Below, piece after piece: positions 17,901 through 25,814 of a DNA stretch of 64,000 nt (position 1 is its first letter; each line of letters starts with the position of its first letter). The notes beneath the pieces were generated by a model. That model was not told the origin of the DNA and did not search any database. It saw nothing but the letters and a program-made list of their open reading frames with translations. A program made the position numbers and the translations under genes. The stretch comes from Paenibacillus graminis (GTDB lineage: Bacteria > Bacillota > Bacilli > Paenibacillales > Paenibacillaceae), in NCBI RefSeq assembly GCF_000758705.1, contig NZ_CP009287.1, forward strand, positions 3,596,001 to 3,660,000. The letters are read 5' to 3'.

Positions 17901-18882
17901 CTGGCATACGAATCTGCAGTTTACGAACCCTAATGCGGCAGGAGGCGGAATCTCGCTCCGCATTACCGGCAAGCTCGATTTCAGTAATGTGTATATGAAT
18001 TCAAACCTGCGGTCACGGTACAACCAGAATGCGGTCTACAAAGGATTCATGGATAACTTTGGCAGCAGCTCCATCATTCATGAGGTCTGGGTAGAGCATT
18101 TTGAATGCGGTATGTGGGTCGGGGATTACGGTCATACTCCGGCCATCTACGCCAGCGGGCTGGTTGTAGAGAACAGCCGGATCCGCAACAACCTCGCGGA
18201 CGGCATCAACTTCTCGCAAGGTACCAGCAACTCTATCGTCCGCAACAGCAATGTGCGCAATAATGGAGATGACGGGCTTGCTGTGTGGCCGAGCAATACG
18301 TTTGGCGCACCGGATGGTGTGAACAATACTTTCTCATACAACACCATCGAGAATAACTGGCGGGCGGGAGGCATTGCCTTTTTCGGAGGAAGCGGGCACA
18401 AGGCGGATCATAACTATATTATCGACACCGTAGGCGGCTCAGGTATCCGTTTGAACACTACTTTTCCGGGGGCCCATTTCAATAACAATACCGGCATTCT
18501 GTTCTCGGACACAACCATTATCAATAGCGGAACCAGCCAGGACTTGTATAACGGAGAGCGGGGAGCCATTGATCTTGAAGCTTCCGCCGACCCGATCAAG
18601 AATGTAACGTTTACCAACATCGATATCATCAATACCCAGCGGGATGCCATCCAGTTCGGATATGGCGGCGGATTCAGCAACATCGTGTTCAATAATATTA
18701 CCATTAACGGCACGGGGCTGGACGGAGTGACCACCTCACGCTTCTCGGGAGCGCACAAAGGTGCGGCAATTTACACCTATACCGGCAACGGGGCTGCCAC
18801 CTTCAACAACCTGACCACCAGCAACATTGCCTATCCTGACCTGTATTACATCCAGAGCGGCTTTGGATTAACCATTCAATAG
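14962..18882 (+). CDS. Secreted modular GH87 alpha-1,3-glucanase (mutanase)
   Basis: Extracellular enzyme of 1306 residues. Order: signal peptide (1-31), discoidin-like F5/8C module (about 34-170), CBM6/35-like module (190-316), Thr/Pro-rich linker (316-372), second discoidin module (373-510), two CARDB Ig-like modules (512-618, 623-736), the beta-sandwich that precedes GH87 catalytic domains (740-910), and a right-handed beta-helix (913-1306). D1080 in LADGINFSQG and D1103-D1104 in NNGDDGLAVW have the spacing of the three catalytic aspartates known in Bacillus circulans/Paenibacillus GH87 enzymes. The substrate is fungal wall or dental alpha-1,3-glucan. AAGGAGG precedes ATG 14962. Confidence 0.9.
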   Translation: MRNKYFLWLVIGALMITSLFMGVGSFTPASAAGGPNLTLGKSITASGQSQIYSEDNVKDSNQATYWESTNNAFPQWLQVDLGTATSIDQIVLKLPAGWEARTQTLAVQGSTNGTAFTTLVGSADYSFSPSVQNNTVTISFNAADTRYVRLNFTGNTVWPAAQVAEFEIYGTSGTTPTPTSAATSTPGPTGTYQAESAALSGGAKVNTDHTGFAGTGFVDGYWTQGASTTFTVNVPAAGTREVTLKYGNANGNASTISVYVNCIKIRQSTLPSLANWDTWGNKAEALTLNAGNNTIAYKYDSGDSANINLDQITVETSGSPSATPSVTPTPTATVTPTPVPTATPTPTSTPTPTATDAPTPAPTATATPVPGSNIAIGKSITASSSIQSFVAASANDNSTSTYWEGNGNPNTLTLDLGADHNISSIVLKLNPATEWSTRTQTIQVLGQNQGTSAFSNLVSAQPYTFNPSTGNSVTIPVAATVKRLQLNITSNSGAPSGQIAEFQVFGSPAPNPDLTVTGMTWSPASPVETSAITLNAVVKNSGNAASGATTVNFYLGSELAGSAPVGALAAGGSVTVSLNAGTKYAASYALSVKVDENNTVIEQNDSNNSYTNPSNLVVAPVASSDLIGVASWTPAAPVAGNTLGFTVNLKNQGTVASTNGAHGITVVLKNTAGSTIQTFSGSYSGVIAAGASVNISIPGTWTAGNGNYTVTATVAADANELPAKQANNVNTSNLVVYAQRGASVPYSRYDTDDAVRGGASALKSAPNFDQSQIASEASGQRYIALPSNGSYAQWTVRHGQGGAGVTMRFTMPDAADGMGLNGSLDAYVNGVKVKTISLTSYYSWQYFSGDQPGDAPSAGRPLFRFDEVHWKLDTPLQPGDTIRIQKNNGDSLEYGVDFLEIEPVPAAIARPANSVSITDHGAVADDGQDDLAAFNAAVTAAVSSGKTLYIPAGTFSLSSMWQIGSVNSMINNFTVTGAGFWHTNLQFTNPNAAGGGISLRITGKLDFSNVYMNSNLRSRYNQNAVYKGFMDNFGSSSIIHEVWVEHFECGMWVGDYGHTPAIYASGLVVENSRIRNNLADGINFSQGTSNSIVRNSNVRNNGDDGLAVWPSNTFGAPDGVNNTFSYNTIENNWRAGGIAFFGGSGHKADHNYIIDTVGGSGIRLNTTFPGAHFNNNTGILFSDTTIINSGTSQDLYNGERGAIDLEASADPIKNVTFTNIDIINTQRDAIQFGYGGGFSNIVFNNITINGTGLDGVTTSRFSGAHKGAAIYTYTGNGAATFNNLTTSNIAYPDLYYIQSGFGLTIQ

Positions 18883-18885
18883 AAA

Positions 18886-18926
18886 TAGCGGAAGGGAGGG
18901 GCTTTTACAGCTTCTTCCTTTTTATG
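18886..18926 (+). terminator. Possible terminator after GH87
   Basis: An imperfect GGAAGGGAGGGGC / GCTTCTTCC hairpin followed by TTTTT. Mismatches lower confidence, but position and T run fit. Confidence 0.5.
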
Positions 18927-18987
18927 TTGTGTGATCTGCTCTGCGGGTATATCATACAGGTAATAGAACATAAGGAAGGTGAGACTC

Positions 18988-19344
18988 ATGGGGCAGCATC
19001 CTTCAACCTCGCAAACCGCAATATTGAAACAAAAGTACACCGAACTCTACCCTCAAGCAGAAGCGCTGGTAAATGCCTGGGACCCGATTGGACTTATTGG
19101 GGGAGGGGCGCCTCCAGATGAATATGACTGTATCACCGTTCAACTGTTGGAACTGCTTGATCAGGGAAAAAATGCCGCCGAAATCTATGAATTTATCCTT
19201 CAGGAACTCTATGATCATTTTGGAATGGGACTAAATTCGGTAAAGGAAGAAAATTTGGGATCATACATCAAGAAGCATAAAGACTTCAGTTCGGAGATCG
19301 TACATTGGTACGAAGAACTGAAATTTACCGTTGATCTGGACTAA
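18988..19344 (+). CDS. Small cytoplasmic protein, DUF1871-like
   Basis: A 118-residue soluble protein with no signal peptide. The stretch WDPIGLIGGGAPPDEYDCIT, then a helical segment LLELLDQGKNAAEIYEFILQELYDHFG, resembles small Bacillus proteins of the DUF1871 type, for which no function is known to me. GGAAGGTGAG precedes ATG 18988; the frame also opens at GTG 18979. It is a single gene with its own terminator, between GH87 and the germination operon. Confidence 0.65.
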   Translation: MGQHPSTSQTAILKQKYTELYPQAEALVNAWDPIGLIGGGAPPDEYDCITVQLLELLDQGKNAAEIYEFILQELYDHFGMGLNSVKEENLGSYIKKHKDFSSEIVHWYEELKFTVDLD

Positions 19345-19369
19345 CCCTGAAATGTTCGAATCAGTACAT

Positions 19370-19410
19370 AAGGACCAAAACCGCTGCGTGCGGTGATTGG
19401 TCCTTTTTTG
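19370..19410 (+). terminator. Intrinsic terminator
   Basis: Stem AAGGACCAA plus CCGC paired with GCGG plus TTGGTCCTT, followed by six Ts. Confidence 0.88.
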
Positions 19411-19538
19411 TTGTTGATTGCTTTACAGCCTGAACCACACAGCAGGAATGACTAAAATTTGCTGTTTTTTGGCACACTTAAATCACGGCTTGCTGCCCTA
19501 GCCATCTTGGCAAAACTATAAGTTAAGGAATGAGCATA

Positions 19539-21194
19539 ATGTGGTCAACTATTGTATCCTATATCCCCGGATGGATCATATTTATGCAGGCTGCAATTAC
19601 TTTGCTCTGTCCGCTGGGAATTTATTTTATATACAAAAAACTGTATACATTCGTAAGCACGGCGGGACCCAAATTGAATAACAGCGTTCAACCCGTTGCT
19701 GAATCCACAGCGGACAGCCTGGTCAGCGGGCAGTACGAAGCGGATTTGTCGTATGTTCAGCAGGCAATTGGCGGGAACAGTGATGTGAATTTTCGTGAAT
19801 TTATGGTACAGGGGTATGAGCTCCGGGCTGTACTTGTCTTTGTTAACGGTATGCAGGATGAAGAATCGATCAACAAGCATGTCATGCATCAGCTTATGTT
19901 CGGAAACAGCGGGATGAAGGAGGAGGGGCAAGATTCCCGGGAAACCTTAACCCTGTCCGCCCTAAAAGCAAACCTGCTGCCGCTCACAGAGCTTGAGGAG
20001 GTTAAAGAGCTGGACAAGCTCCAGGAGCGGATTCTTTTCGGCTATACGGCATTACTGATTGAAGGGATATCCGCAGGACTTCTGGTTGGACATCCCAACG
20101 GGTCTATCCGTGCGATTACGGAACCGACTTCAGAGGCACTGCTTCGCGGACCAAGAATCGCTTTTTCGGAAGTGTTAAGTGAAAATACTTCTATGCTGCG
20201 CAGACAAGGCTTGAATAAGAACCTGGAAATGAAGGTATACGAGGTGGGCAGTCTTGTAAAACGCAAGCTGGTCATTGCGTATATGAAGGATATCGTCAAC
20301 CCCGATTTACTGGAGGAAGTCAAGACGAGAGTATCCAGGATCGATATGGATTTTATTGCCGAATCGGGTTATGTGGAACAATTGATAGAGGATAACGTTC
20401 TGAGCCCTTTCCAGCAAATACAAAATACCGAGCGGCCTGACCGGGTAATTAACGCCTTGCTTGAAGGCCGGGTTGCTCTGCTTCTGGAAGGGACACCATT
20501 TGCACTGATTGTGCCTGTGACCTTCAGTATGCTGCTTCAATCACCGGAGGATTACTTTGAGCGGTGGCTGCCTGGAACATTGCTGCGGCTGCTGAGATTT
20601 TTCGCTGCATTTATGGCGCTGATGGCACCGGCTTTGTATATTTCCTTTATCTCTTTTCATCCCGGATTGATTCCGACCGAGCTGGTGATCAGCATCATCG
20701 AGACCCGCCAGGGGGTGCCTTTTCCTTCTGTTATTGAAGTTCTGATTCTGGAAGTATCCATTGAAATCCTGCGCGAAGCGGGAATCCGGCTGCCCAAACC
20801 GATCGGACCTGCGATGGGCATTGTAGGCGGTCTGATTATTGGCGATGCCGCAGTAAATGCGGGACTCGTCAGCCCGTTTCTGGTCATTGTGGTAGCGGTC
20901 ACAGCGATTTCATCCTTTTCGATCCCTATGTACAGTGCCGGCATCACGCTCCGCATTTTAAGGTTTGTTGGCATGATGTTCGCAGCTCTTCTCGGCATGC
21001 TTGGCACTATTCTGTTTATTTTACTGATCTTTATCCATTTGACCAAGCTGAAGAGCTTTGGCGTGCCCTATGTCACCCCATTCTCCCCTCTGCGCTTGAG
21101 CGACTGGAAGGATCTCTATATTCGCGCACCGCTGCCCTTAATGAAGCGCAGACCTGAAATGATGAAGACTCAGAAGAAAAAACGCCGCACCTAG
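19539..21194 (+). CDS. Spore germinant receptor subunit A (GerA family)
   Basis: Membrane subunit of an endospore germinant receptor, 551 residues. The large hydrophilic N-terminal region (about 50-340) contains the GerA-type stretch AITEPTSEALLRGPRIAFSE and RKLVIAYMKDIVNPDLLEEVKTR. Several C-terminal membrane helices follow (about 350-530), including the family block EVSIEILREAGIRLPKPIGPAMGIVGGLIIGDAAV. An extra hydrophobic helix lies near residues 9-32. Ribosome binding site AAGGA is suitably spaced for ATG 19539 but touches ATG 19530. First gene of a complete A-B-C operon. It probably has a sigma-G promoter, but I could not identify one with confidence. Confidence 0.93.
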   Translation: MWSTIVSYIPGWIIFMQAAITLLCPLGIYFIYKKLYTFVSTAGPKLNNSVQPVAESTADSLVSGQYEADLSYVQQAIGGNSDVNFREFMVQGYELRAVLVFVNGMQDEESINKHVMHQLMFGNSGMKEEGQDSRETLTLSALKANLLPLTELEEVKELDKLQERILFGYTALLIEGISAGLLVGHPNGSIRAITEPTSEALLRGPRIAFSEVLSENTSMLRRQGLNKNLEMKVYEVGSLVKRKLVIAYMKDIVNPDLLEEVKTRVSRIDMDFIAESGYVEQLIEDNVLSPFQQIQNTERPDRVINALLEGRVALLLEGTPFALIVPVTFSMLLQSPEDYFERWLPGTLLRLLRFFAAFMALMAPALYISFISFHPGLIPTELVISIIETRQGVPFPSVIEVLILEVSIEILREAGIRLPKPIGPAMGIVGGLIIGDAAVNAGLVSPFLVIVVAVTAISSFSIPMYSAGITLRILRFVGMMFAALLGMLGTILFILLIFIHLTKLKSFGVPYVTPFSPLRLSDWKDLYIRAPLPLMKRRPEMMKTQKKKRRT

Positions 21195-21219
21195 CCGGAA
21201 AACAATAGGAGGAATAGAT

Positions 21220-22323
21220 GTGTTTGAACGCTCAGACCTAAAAATCACATCCACACAGGCTGCTATATTCTTGACAAACACAGTTCTCGGTGCCGGAATA
21301 TTGACGCTGCCCAGATCGGTTACCGAGACCGCCAAAACTCCGGATGCCTGGATTTCGGTTCTGCTGGGCGGCGGAATTATCATGCTGGTCATCGTGCTGA
21401 TGGTTAAGCTGAGTCAACAATTCCCCGGGCAAACGGTCTATCAATACTCCAGGCAAATTGCCGGCAGCATTCCAGGGAGCTTCCTTTCCGTGCTGCTGAT
21501 TGTCTACTTCATCATAATCGCAGGGTTTGAGATTCGGGTATTTGCCGAGATTACCATGTTTTTTTTACTTGAAGGTACTCCTATCTGGGCCATTGTCATC
21601 CCGTTTATCTGGGTGGGGGGATATCTGGTCTTCGGAGGGATTAATTCCATTGCCAGAGTGTATCAGATTATTTTTCCGGTCAGCATATTTGTACTTCTGC
21701 TGTGCTATCTCTTCAGTGGGAGACTGTTTGATATCAATCATTTGCGCCCGTTTCTAGGTGATGGAATTATGCCTGTCATCAGGGGTCTTAAATCGACAAT
21801 CCTGGTGTTTACCGGTTGTGAGGTTGTAATGACATTAACAGCATTTATGCAGCACCCTCAGCAAGCCGTCAAAGCTATGTTAGCCGGGATTGGAATTCCG
21901 CTGATCTTGTACTTGATTACTGTGGTTATGTCCATTGGCGGACTATCGATAGATTCAGTGATTACAAGCACATGGCCCACGATAGACCTGATCCGCAGCT
22001 TTGAAATTTCAGGCTTCTTTTTTGAACGTCTGGAATTCCCGCTGCTCGTCATTTGGATGATGCAGATGTTTTGCAATTTCTGCAGCTTCTTCTTCAACGC
22101 ATCACTGGGAATCTCCCAGTTGTTTAAACTAAAGATGGCTCCGATTATATTCGGATTGATGCCGCTCATTTTTTTGGCAACCATGATTCCTGTACGCATC
22201 AACGATGTATTTGCTCTTGGCGACGCAATCGGGAACATGGGAATTGTCTTGTTTGTCTTGCTTCCTGTTTTGCTGTCTCTGGTTCTTATCGTTAGGAGGA
22301 AGGGGTTGAAGCAGAATGTATAG
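21220..22323 (+). CDS. Spore germinant receptor subunit B (GerB family)
   Basis: Polytopic membrane protein of 367 residues related to the APC transporter superfamily, with about ten helices. The N-terminus has the expected ITSTQAAIFLTNTVLGAGILTLPRS. GerB subunits contain the germinant-binding site in characterised receptors. GTG start at 21220 with AGGAGG seven bases upstream. The stop overlaps the start of the C subunit. Confidence 0.93.
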   Translation: MFERSDLKITSTQAAIFLTNTVLGAGILTLPRSVTETAKTPDAWISVLLGGGIIMLVIVLMVKLSQQFPGQTVYQYSRQIAGSIPGSFLSVLLIVYFIIIAGFEIRVFAEITMFFLLEGTPIWAIVIPFIWVGGYLVFGGINSIARVYQIIFPVSIFVLLLCYLFSGRLFDINHLRPFLGDGIMPVIRGLKSTILVFTGCEVVMTLTAFMQHPQQAVKAMLAGIGIPLILYLITVVMSIGGLSIDSVITSTWPTIDLIRSFEISGFFFERLEFPLLVIWMMQMFCNFCSFFFNASLGISQLFKLKMAPIIFGLMPLIFLATMIPVRINDVFALGDAIGNMGIVLFVLLPVLLSLVLIVRRKGLKQNV

Positions 22324-23515
22324 ACGCAGATTATTCCCTGCCTTCCTGGCCACAGCACTCCTAATGACAGAGACCGGCTGCTGGAGCAGCAAGGAGATTG
22401 AAGATCTGAGCATGTACACGGCGCTAACTATGGACACAGGGCAACCAAGCAAGGTGGAGCAGACCTTTGAGAAAGAGGGAGGAAGCTACTTAAAAGACAA
22501 CAAAATTACAGTAACGATTGAGATTGTCCCGAAAAAGTCATATGGGAATTCCAATAAAACATCAGATACCGATGCCAAATCACCTAACTATGTCAATATT
22601 TCCGAAACAGGCGATTCAGTGCTGGAAATTTTGCGCCAGTTCGCCATTCGTCTGGATCACCCGGTGATTGGACATCACCTGAAGGTTATTGTGATTTCCA
22701 AGCAGCTGCTGAAGGAGCAGCGAATACAGAGTTTGATGGATTTTGTGCTTCGGGATAATGACATCCGCCCCAGCAGCTTAATATTAATGAGTGAAGGCCG
22801 GGCTGCGGATACGCTCAAAACGAAATATGGCGATGAGATACCGGCCTTTCACATTAGAGGCATGACGCGGAACCGTTTTAGAACCAACAGAATTATGAAG
22901 GGCATCGTTATCTCCGAACTGGATGCGCTGATGCATTCCAAAAAAAGCTTTGTCTTGCAAAATATCGTTGAAGCGAATCAGGAAGTGGAGTTCTCTGGCG
23001 GAGGGGTGATTAAGGGGGACACCGGCAAATGGGTTGGAAATCTGGATCAGGAGGATACTGAGAGTATTGCGTGGATAATGGGGGATGTAAAAGGAGGAAC
23101 GCTCAAAACCTACGATCCGGATCATCAGACCGTGACCTATGAGATTAAGTCGGCAAAAAGCAAAATATCGGCAAAAGTGAATAAGGATCATGAGCCGGAG
23201 TTTCACGTGAGTATTGAATCCGAGGGGCGGTTAATCGAAAAGTGGAAAAATCCGGGACAATCCTCTAAAAAAGAATATCTTGAAAAAATGCAGGGGATAT
23301 TCGAAGAAAGGCTCTCTGCCATGATTCAATCGCTTATGCAGAAGATGCAGTCGGAATACAAAGTAGAGGTAGCCGGATTCGGAGAACGGCTAAGTGTGGA
23401 AGAGCCGCAGGAATGGAAGAAGCTGAAGGATCATTGGGATGAAACCTTCAGCCGCACTCCAGTCACCTTTGATATTAAGCTTACAATTACAGATTTTGGC
23501 TCGTTTATTGAATAA
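22316..23515 (+). CDS. Spore germinant receptor lipoprotein subunit C (GerC family)
   Basis: Lipoprotein of 399 residues. Lipobox LMTETGC puts the acylated cysteine near residue 22, followed by WSSKEIEDLSMYTALTMD as in GerC proteins. It overlaps the B gene by eight bases, so the three subunits are translationally linked. The C-terminal third (EYLEKMQGIFEERLSAMIQSLMQKMQSEYKVEVAGFG) matches the helix-rich domain 3 of the family. The gene lies next to, but transcribed towards, the BtrH-like gene. Confidence 0.92.
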   Translation: MYRRRLFPAFLATALLMTETGCWSSKEIEDLSMYTALTMDTGQPSKVEQTFEKEGGSYLKDNKITVTIEIVPKKSYGNSNKTSDTDAKSPNYVNISETGDSVLEILRQFAIRLDHPVIGHHLKVIVISKQLLKEQRIQSLMDFVLRDNDIRPSSLILMSEGRAADTLKTKYGDEIPAFHIRGMTRNRFRTNRIMKGIVISELDALMHSKKSFVLQNIVEANQEVEFSGGGVIKGDTGKWVGNLDQEDTESIAWIMGDVKGGTLKTYDPDHQTVTYEIKSAKSKISAKVNKDHEPEFHVSIESEGRLIEKWKNPGQSSKKEYLEKMQGIFEERLSAMIQSLMQKMQSEYKVEVAGFGERLSVEEPQEWKKLKDHWDETFSRTPVTFDIKLTITDFGSFIE

Positions 23516-23530
23516 TGCAGTGAATAAAGC

Positions 23531-24517
23531 TTACTGGACCAATTCACTCTGCATCGTCAGATGTACCAGTTCATCCAGGAGCTGTTCTTCGAGGCTGATC
23601 ATTTCATGCATTTTTTTGTGAATCTTCCGCCGTTGGGATAGCTTATTGCCTGAACACATCACTTTGATCATGAATTGATTAATAAGATTCCACTGTTCTC
23701 CTGAATGCTGATAGCCCTCAGCAGCCCGGGAGAGTACGGGCAGGCAGGCCTCACGGTTAAGCAGACGCAGGAACAGGCTGAACCGGATCCGGTGGATTGG
23801 CAGGGTGTTGGCTGCCAGCATGAAGCTGGAACTGTATTCAGCGGGACAACCGGCAGTGATTCCCGCATTCAAATAGGCGTCGGCATAGGCCCTGAGGTGA
23901 GCGGCAACCTGGTTGGGCTGAACCCGATCTAAAGGGCTGGTCAGCATTCCTTGAAGTGTAGTCAGCCAGTCTGTATATGAACGCGAAGAATCGCAAAGCT
24001 CAAATAATGCATAGAAATGACAGGCTTGCTGGAATACATCGATATCCACAGCTTCAAGCTCTTTGCCATAGTAGGCATCCGTTAAATAAATTAGGTTGCT
24101 TGAACGGTCCAGTCCAACGGCAAGACAGGCATGGCTGGTATGCAGCTTGCGGAAGGCCAGGCACCAGGGGCAGTCATAAGAATCAAATCCGACCAGGACC
24201 GGCATTCCTGAAGACAACCGGCCCTCCAGCATGTCGAGCATGAAGTTCTTATCCATTTCCGGCTCCTTCCGTTCAATATAAGTGAACATAAGGCCATGGT
24301 ACGCAGACAGAGATTCTGTACTGATCCGCGGCAGGGCTAACCGCTCAATCAACGGCTGATCCGGAAACTGCTGTTCTTCAAAGGACACCTGCCAGGCATT
24401 TCCGTACATGCACTTGCTGTCCTTTCCCTGCCATTCGGCCACAGAATGAATGCAGTCATCGATACAGCTGCGGAGCGTGGGGTAGGAGGTACTCTTAACG
24501 GGAACAATGTTCAGCAC
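23531..24517 (-). CDS. BtrH-like protein (putative acyltransferase or papain-like fold)
   Basis: A 328-residue soluble protein. The central part contains GMPVLVGFDSYDCPWCLAF, SHACLAVGLDRSSNLIYLTDAYYG: a conserved-looking His, then an Asp in a strand, as in the BtrH N-terminal/C39-like peptidase fold, where butirosin BtrH transfers an acyl group from a carrier protein to an aminoglycoside. The C-terminal half is helical and not assigned. GTG start at 24517 with AAGGAG upstream; it overlaps the end of the AraC gene by 23 bases, so both form a minus-strand unit. Its neighbours (carrier protein, ATP-grasp) support the assignment, but family membership is from pattern only. Confidence 0.55.
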   Translation of the reverse strand: MLNIVPVKSTSYPTLRSCIDDCIHSVAEWQGKDSKCMYGNAWQVSFEEQQFPDQPLIERLALPRISTESLSAYHGLMFTYIERKEPEMDKNFMLDMLEGRLSSGMPVLVGFDSYDCPWCLAFRKLHTSHACLAVGLDRSSNLIYLTDAYYGKELEAVDIDVFQQACHFYALFELCDSSRSYTDWLTTLQGMLTSPLDRVQPNQVAAHLRAYADAYLNAGITAGCPAEYSSSFMLAANTLPIHRIRFSLFLRLLNREACLPVLSRAAEGYQHSGEQWNLINQFMIKVMCSGNKLSQRRKIHKKMHEMISLEEQLLDELVHLTMQSELVQ

Positions 24518-25415
24518 TGCTTATCATCTCCTTCGCCGACAAATAGTGACTATGAAACCGGTTTCGATAACAGGCAGGAGTCATACCGCTGTACTCGCGG
24601 AACAGCCGGTAGAAATATTTCATGTCGTAAATTCCGACCTCCAGCGCAATAGCCTGTATCCCAAGCTCCGTGAACATCAGCAGCATGCAGCTGTATTTCA
24701 TGCGGATTTCCTGGAGCATCTGGATGTAGGATCTGCCGGTCTTTATTTTGAATAATCTCTGAAACTGGCGGGAGCTCATCGCAATCTGGCGGCTAATCTC
24801 CTTCAGTGTGATTTTCTCGCTGAAATTACTGATCATATACAGAATAACGTCATGCAGCGGATCTTCGTCAACCCGGGGCTGTTGTGCGAAGGGGACAGAT
24901 GCAGCGGGCAGAATGAGGCCCGCGAGCTCGAACAGCAGCGGGTACAGCTGCAGCTGATCCTCAGCGGAACCATTATGATGTATCCCCTGCATACGGCGGA
25001 GTATCAAGGATAGCTCCATGTTTTTCTCCCTGTATCCGAACCATTGCTTCAACTCCAGAAGCGTCAGCAATGGAAACATATCCTCTTCAGAAAATTCTCC
25101 TGAAAGTTCGCGGGGAATTCTGCAAACCTCAGGCCTGAGCATACAATTGAGGATGATGAGCGGCTGGGAACCGGTCAGATCCTGCGGGTGAAAGACATGG
25201 GAAACCCCAGGCGGTATAACTAGCAAATCCCCCTGTACAACCTGGATTTTATCCTTAGCTGCCAGATGGATTCCTTCCCCCTGAACCACATAAGCGAGTT
25301 CCAAAAAATCGTGCTGATGACGTACGGAAGTGACTGTTTCCTGAGTCAGGAGCAATTGAACCGGTGAACAGGAGTCAAATAGATATTCCCCAGTGAATAC
25401 CGGAAAAACTTCCAT
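24495..25415 (-). CDS. AraC-family transcriptional regulator of the biosynthetic cluster
   Basis: A 306-residue regulator. N-terminal cupin-like sensor (HQHDFLELAYVVQGEGIHL, GDLLVIPPGVSHVFHP) at about 35-90, C-terminal pair of helix-turn-helix motifs (about 200-300) with ITLKEISRQIAMSSRQFQRLFK and YFYRLFREYSGMTPACYR. GGAGG (minus strand, at 25423-25427) selects ATG 25415; an upstream ATG at 25496 has none. It is divergent from the carrier-protein operon, with about 155 bases between starts, and overlaps the BtrH-like gene. It most likely controls both arms in response to a small ligand. Confidence 0.9.
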   Translation of the reverse strand: MEVFPVFTGEYLFDSCSPVQLLLTQETVTSVRHQHDFLELAYVVQGEGIHLAAKDKIQVVQGDLLVIPPGVSHVFHPQDLTGSQPLIILNCMLRPEVCRIPRELSGEFSEEDMFPLLTLLELKQWFGYREKNMELSLILRRMQGIHHNGSAEDQLQLYPLLFELAGLILPAASVPFAQQPRVDEDPLHDVILYMISNFSEKITLKEISRQIAMSSRQFQRLFKIKTGRSYIQMLQEIRMKYSCMLLMFTELGIQAIALEVGIYDMKYFYRLFREYSGMTPACYRNRFHSHYLSAKEMISSAEHCSR

Positions 25416-25571
25416 AGACAAGCCTCCGTTTCCTACTTCCTTATGATAGACACCTGGAATCCACCCTAGTATAGCTGAATATTTTGGCGCATTCAACCAT
25501 ATATTAACATTCGGGTTTTTGGTATATTCAGTTCATTCATTCCTACTATGCACACTGAAAGGGGTATACAC

Positions 25572-25814
25572 ATGCAGCAGAAAGTCATTGAGATTATCGC
25601 TGAAATCAAGGAGGATCCGGGCCTGCTTCAGACGCTGAACGGGGCTTCGGATCTGACTCTGGATGCCGCACTTGATTCGCTGCAAATCATCAATTTTATT
25701 CTGAGAATCGAAGACGAATTCGATATCGAAGTAGATTTCGATACCTTTGATCTGGAACATTTGAAATCGGTAGACCGTTTCTCCGCTTATGTCGCCGGGC
25801 TTGCCGTGCGATGA
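25572..25814 (+). CDS. Free-standing acyl carrier protein
   Basis: An 80-residue acidic carrier protein. The 4'-phosphopantetheine site is S36 in LDSLQIINFILRIEDEF, followed by FDIEVDFDTFDLEHLKSVDRFSAYV, as in discrete carrier proteins of specialised metabolism. DSLQ replaces the DSL(D/E) of fatty-acid carriers. GAAAGGGG sits before ATG 25572. The stop overlaps the ATP-grasp start by four bases, so both proteins are made together. No ketosynthase, adenylation domain or thioesterase is encoded nearby. The expected role is to carry an amino acid or peptide loaded by the ligase downstream, as BtrI does in butirosin synthesis. Confidence 0.88.
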   Translation: MQQKVIEIIAEIKEDPGLLQTLNGASDLTLDAALDSLQIINFILRIEDEFDIEVDFDTFDLEHLKSVDRFSAYVAGLAVR

